Source of the DNA: an uncultured Atopobium sp.
GTDB lineage: Bacteria; Actinomycetota; Coriobacteriia; Coriobacteriales; Atopobiaceae
Assembly: GCA_916720465.1 (NCBI GenBank)
Contig: CAKARF010000063.1
Location: 1 to 5,612, forward strand
DNA: 5,612 nt
Reading direction: 5' to 3'
The position numbers were made by a program, and so were the translations under genes. The stretch's first letter is position 1. Each line of letters opens with the position of its first letter. This document shows positions 5,264-5,612 of this stretch, piece by piece. Below the pieces are notes generated by a model. That model saw only the letters and a program-made list of their open reading frames with translations, ran no database searches and was not told the origin of the DNA.

Positions 5264-5268
5264 AATTC

Positions 5269-5612
5269 GTGACTTGCTCGCATAGTTCTAGCTCAAATAA
5301 GCGCTCTGTTTCAATGGCTGATATTGCGCAAGTTGCTGGTGTTTCTCAGCAGACCGTTTCTCGTGTTGCTAATGGCGCTCAGAACGTCAGCAAGGCCACG
5401 CGAGAAAAAGTCCAGGCTGCAATGGAGTCTATGGGCTTTAGGCCAAGCTTTGCGGGTAGGTCGTTGAGGTCAGGCTCGTATCAATCGGTGGGACTTTGCC
5501 TGTATGACATTCGCGAGTTTGGTAACTTAGCCACGCTTGATGGCATTGTTTCTGCAGCTCGTGAGCATGAATATGCAATTACGATGATTGAGAAAGGCTC
5601 CGACGACGGCTT
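5269..5612 (+). CDS. LacI/GalR-family transcriptional regulator, N-terminal 114 residues (3' end outside window)
   Basis: This is a DNA-binding sugar-responsive regulator, most likely controlling the gal operon. From the GTG start there is a 15-residue Ser-rich leader, then a LacI-type helix-turn-helix, MADIAQVAGVSQQTVSRVAN (residues 16-35), with the recognition helix around SQQTVSRVAN. NVSKATREKVQAAMESMGF and then RPSFAGRSLRSG (58-69) form the third helix and hinge helix, keeping the Leu that inserts in the minor groove. The hinge reads SFAGRSL where NALARSL is more usual. SVGLCLYDI, near residue 73, begins the periplasmic-binding-protein-like sensor domain, which runs out of the window. It is transcribed divergently from galM, with operator-like sites near both starts. 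The family and position suggest a GalR-like repressor relieved by galactose or a derivative. The ligand is inferred, so no symbol is given. Confidence 0.92.
   Translation, partial: MTCSHSSSSNKRSVSMADIAQVAGVSQQTVSRVANGAQNVSKATREKVQAAMESMGFRPSFAGRSLRSGSYQSVGLCLYDIREFGNLATLDGIVSAAREHEYAITMIEKGSDDG

Larger units (their letters stand above)
5003..5268. promoter_or_regulatory. Divergent control region between galM and the lacI-family gene
   Basis: This 266-bp stretch must carry the promoters of both the gal operon (- strand) and the regulator (+ strand). It contains O1, O2, the 20-bp palindrome, and two direct AACGGTT copies (5116-5122 and 5152-5158). I could not fix a convincing -35/-10 pair for either direction. 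The best galM candidate on the - strand is CTGTTA, 17 bases, then TAACAT, which overlaps O1; it is weak. GATAAT at 5252-5257 looks like a -10 box for the regulator but would start transcription inside the ribosome binding site. Confidence 0.6.

Overview
This window holds a galactose uptake and catabolism locus of a bacterium. In order it contains the 3' end of a galactose/methyl-galactoside ABC-transporter permease (mglC, + strand), a 689-bp spacer with no credible gene, a complete Leloir operon on the - strand (galM-galK-galT, read from right to left), a 266-bp divergent control region, and the first 114 codons of a LacI-family regulator (+ strand). The base composition is intermediate. GalT is the class II type, GalK has the 'GR-S-EI-A-GNHTDH' motif variant, and the mgl and gal genes are neighbours. 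Together these suggest a Gram-positive. My best guess is an Actinobacterium of the class Coriobacteriia (Atopobium/Lancefieldella/Olsenella-like); a Firmicute is possible. This is inference from protein character, not from a database match.

Layout: 1-392 mglC tail; 476-507 a strong intrinsic terminator for mgl; 621-902 an array of 22-bp repeats, three in direct and four in inverted orientation, spaced close to whole helical turns; 943-978 an intrinsic terminator for the gal operon on the - strand; 1082-2701 galT; 2692-3903 galK (10-bp overlap with galT); 3944-5002 galM (40-bp gap to galK); 5003-5268 divergent control region with two inverted copies of a composite motif that includes a LacI-type operator; 5269-5612 lacI-family gene, cut off by the window end.

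How it fits together: the Mgl importer brings in galactose or methyl-galactosides. GalM converts beta- to alpha-D-galactose, GalK phosphorylates it to galactose-1-phosphate, and GalT exchanges it with UDP-glucose to give glucose-1-phosphate and UDP-galactose. No galE epimerase is present here, so it must lie elsewhere. The divergent LacI-type protein is the obvious candidate for control of both itself and the gal operon, through the paired operators about 188 bp apart.

The metabolic genes are ordinary. The two parts that deserve attention are the phased, two-armed repeat array between the convergent mgl and gal transcription units (a possible non-autonomous mobile element or protein-binding array) and the paired composite operator in the galM/lacI control region.
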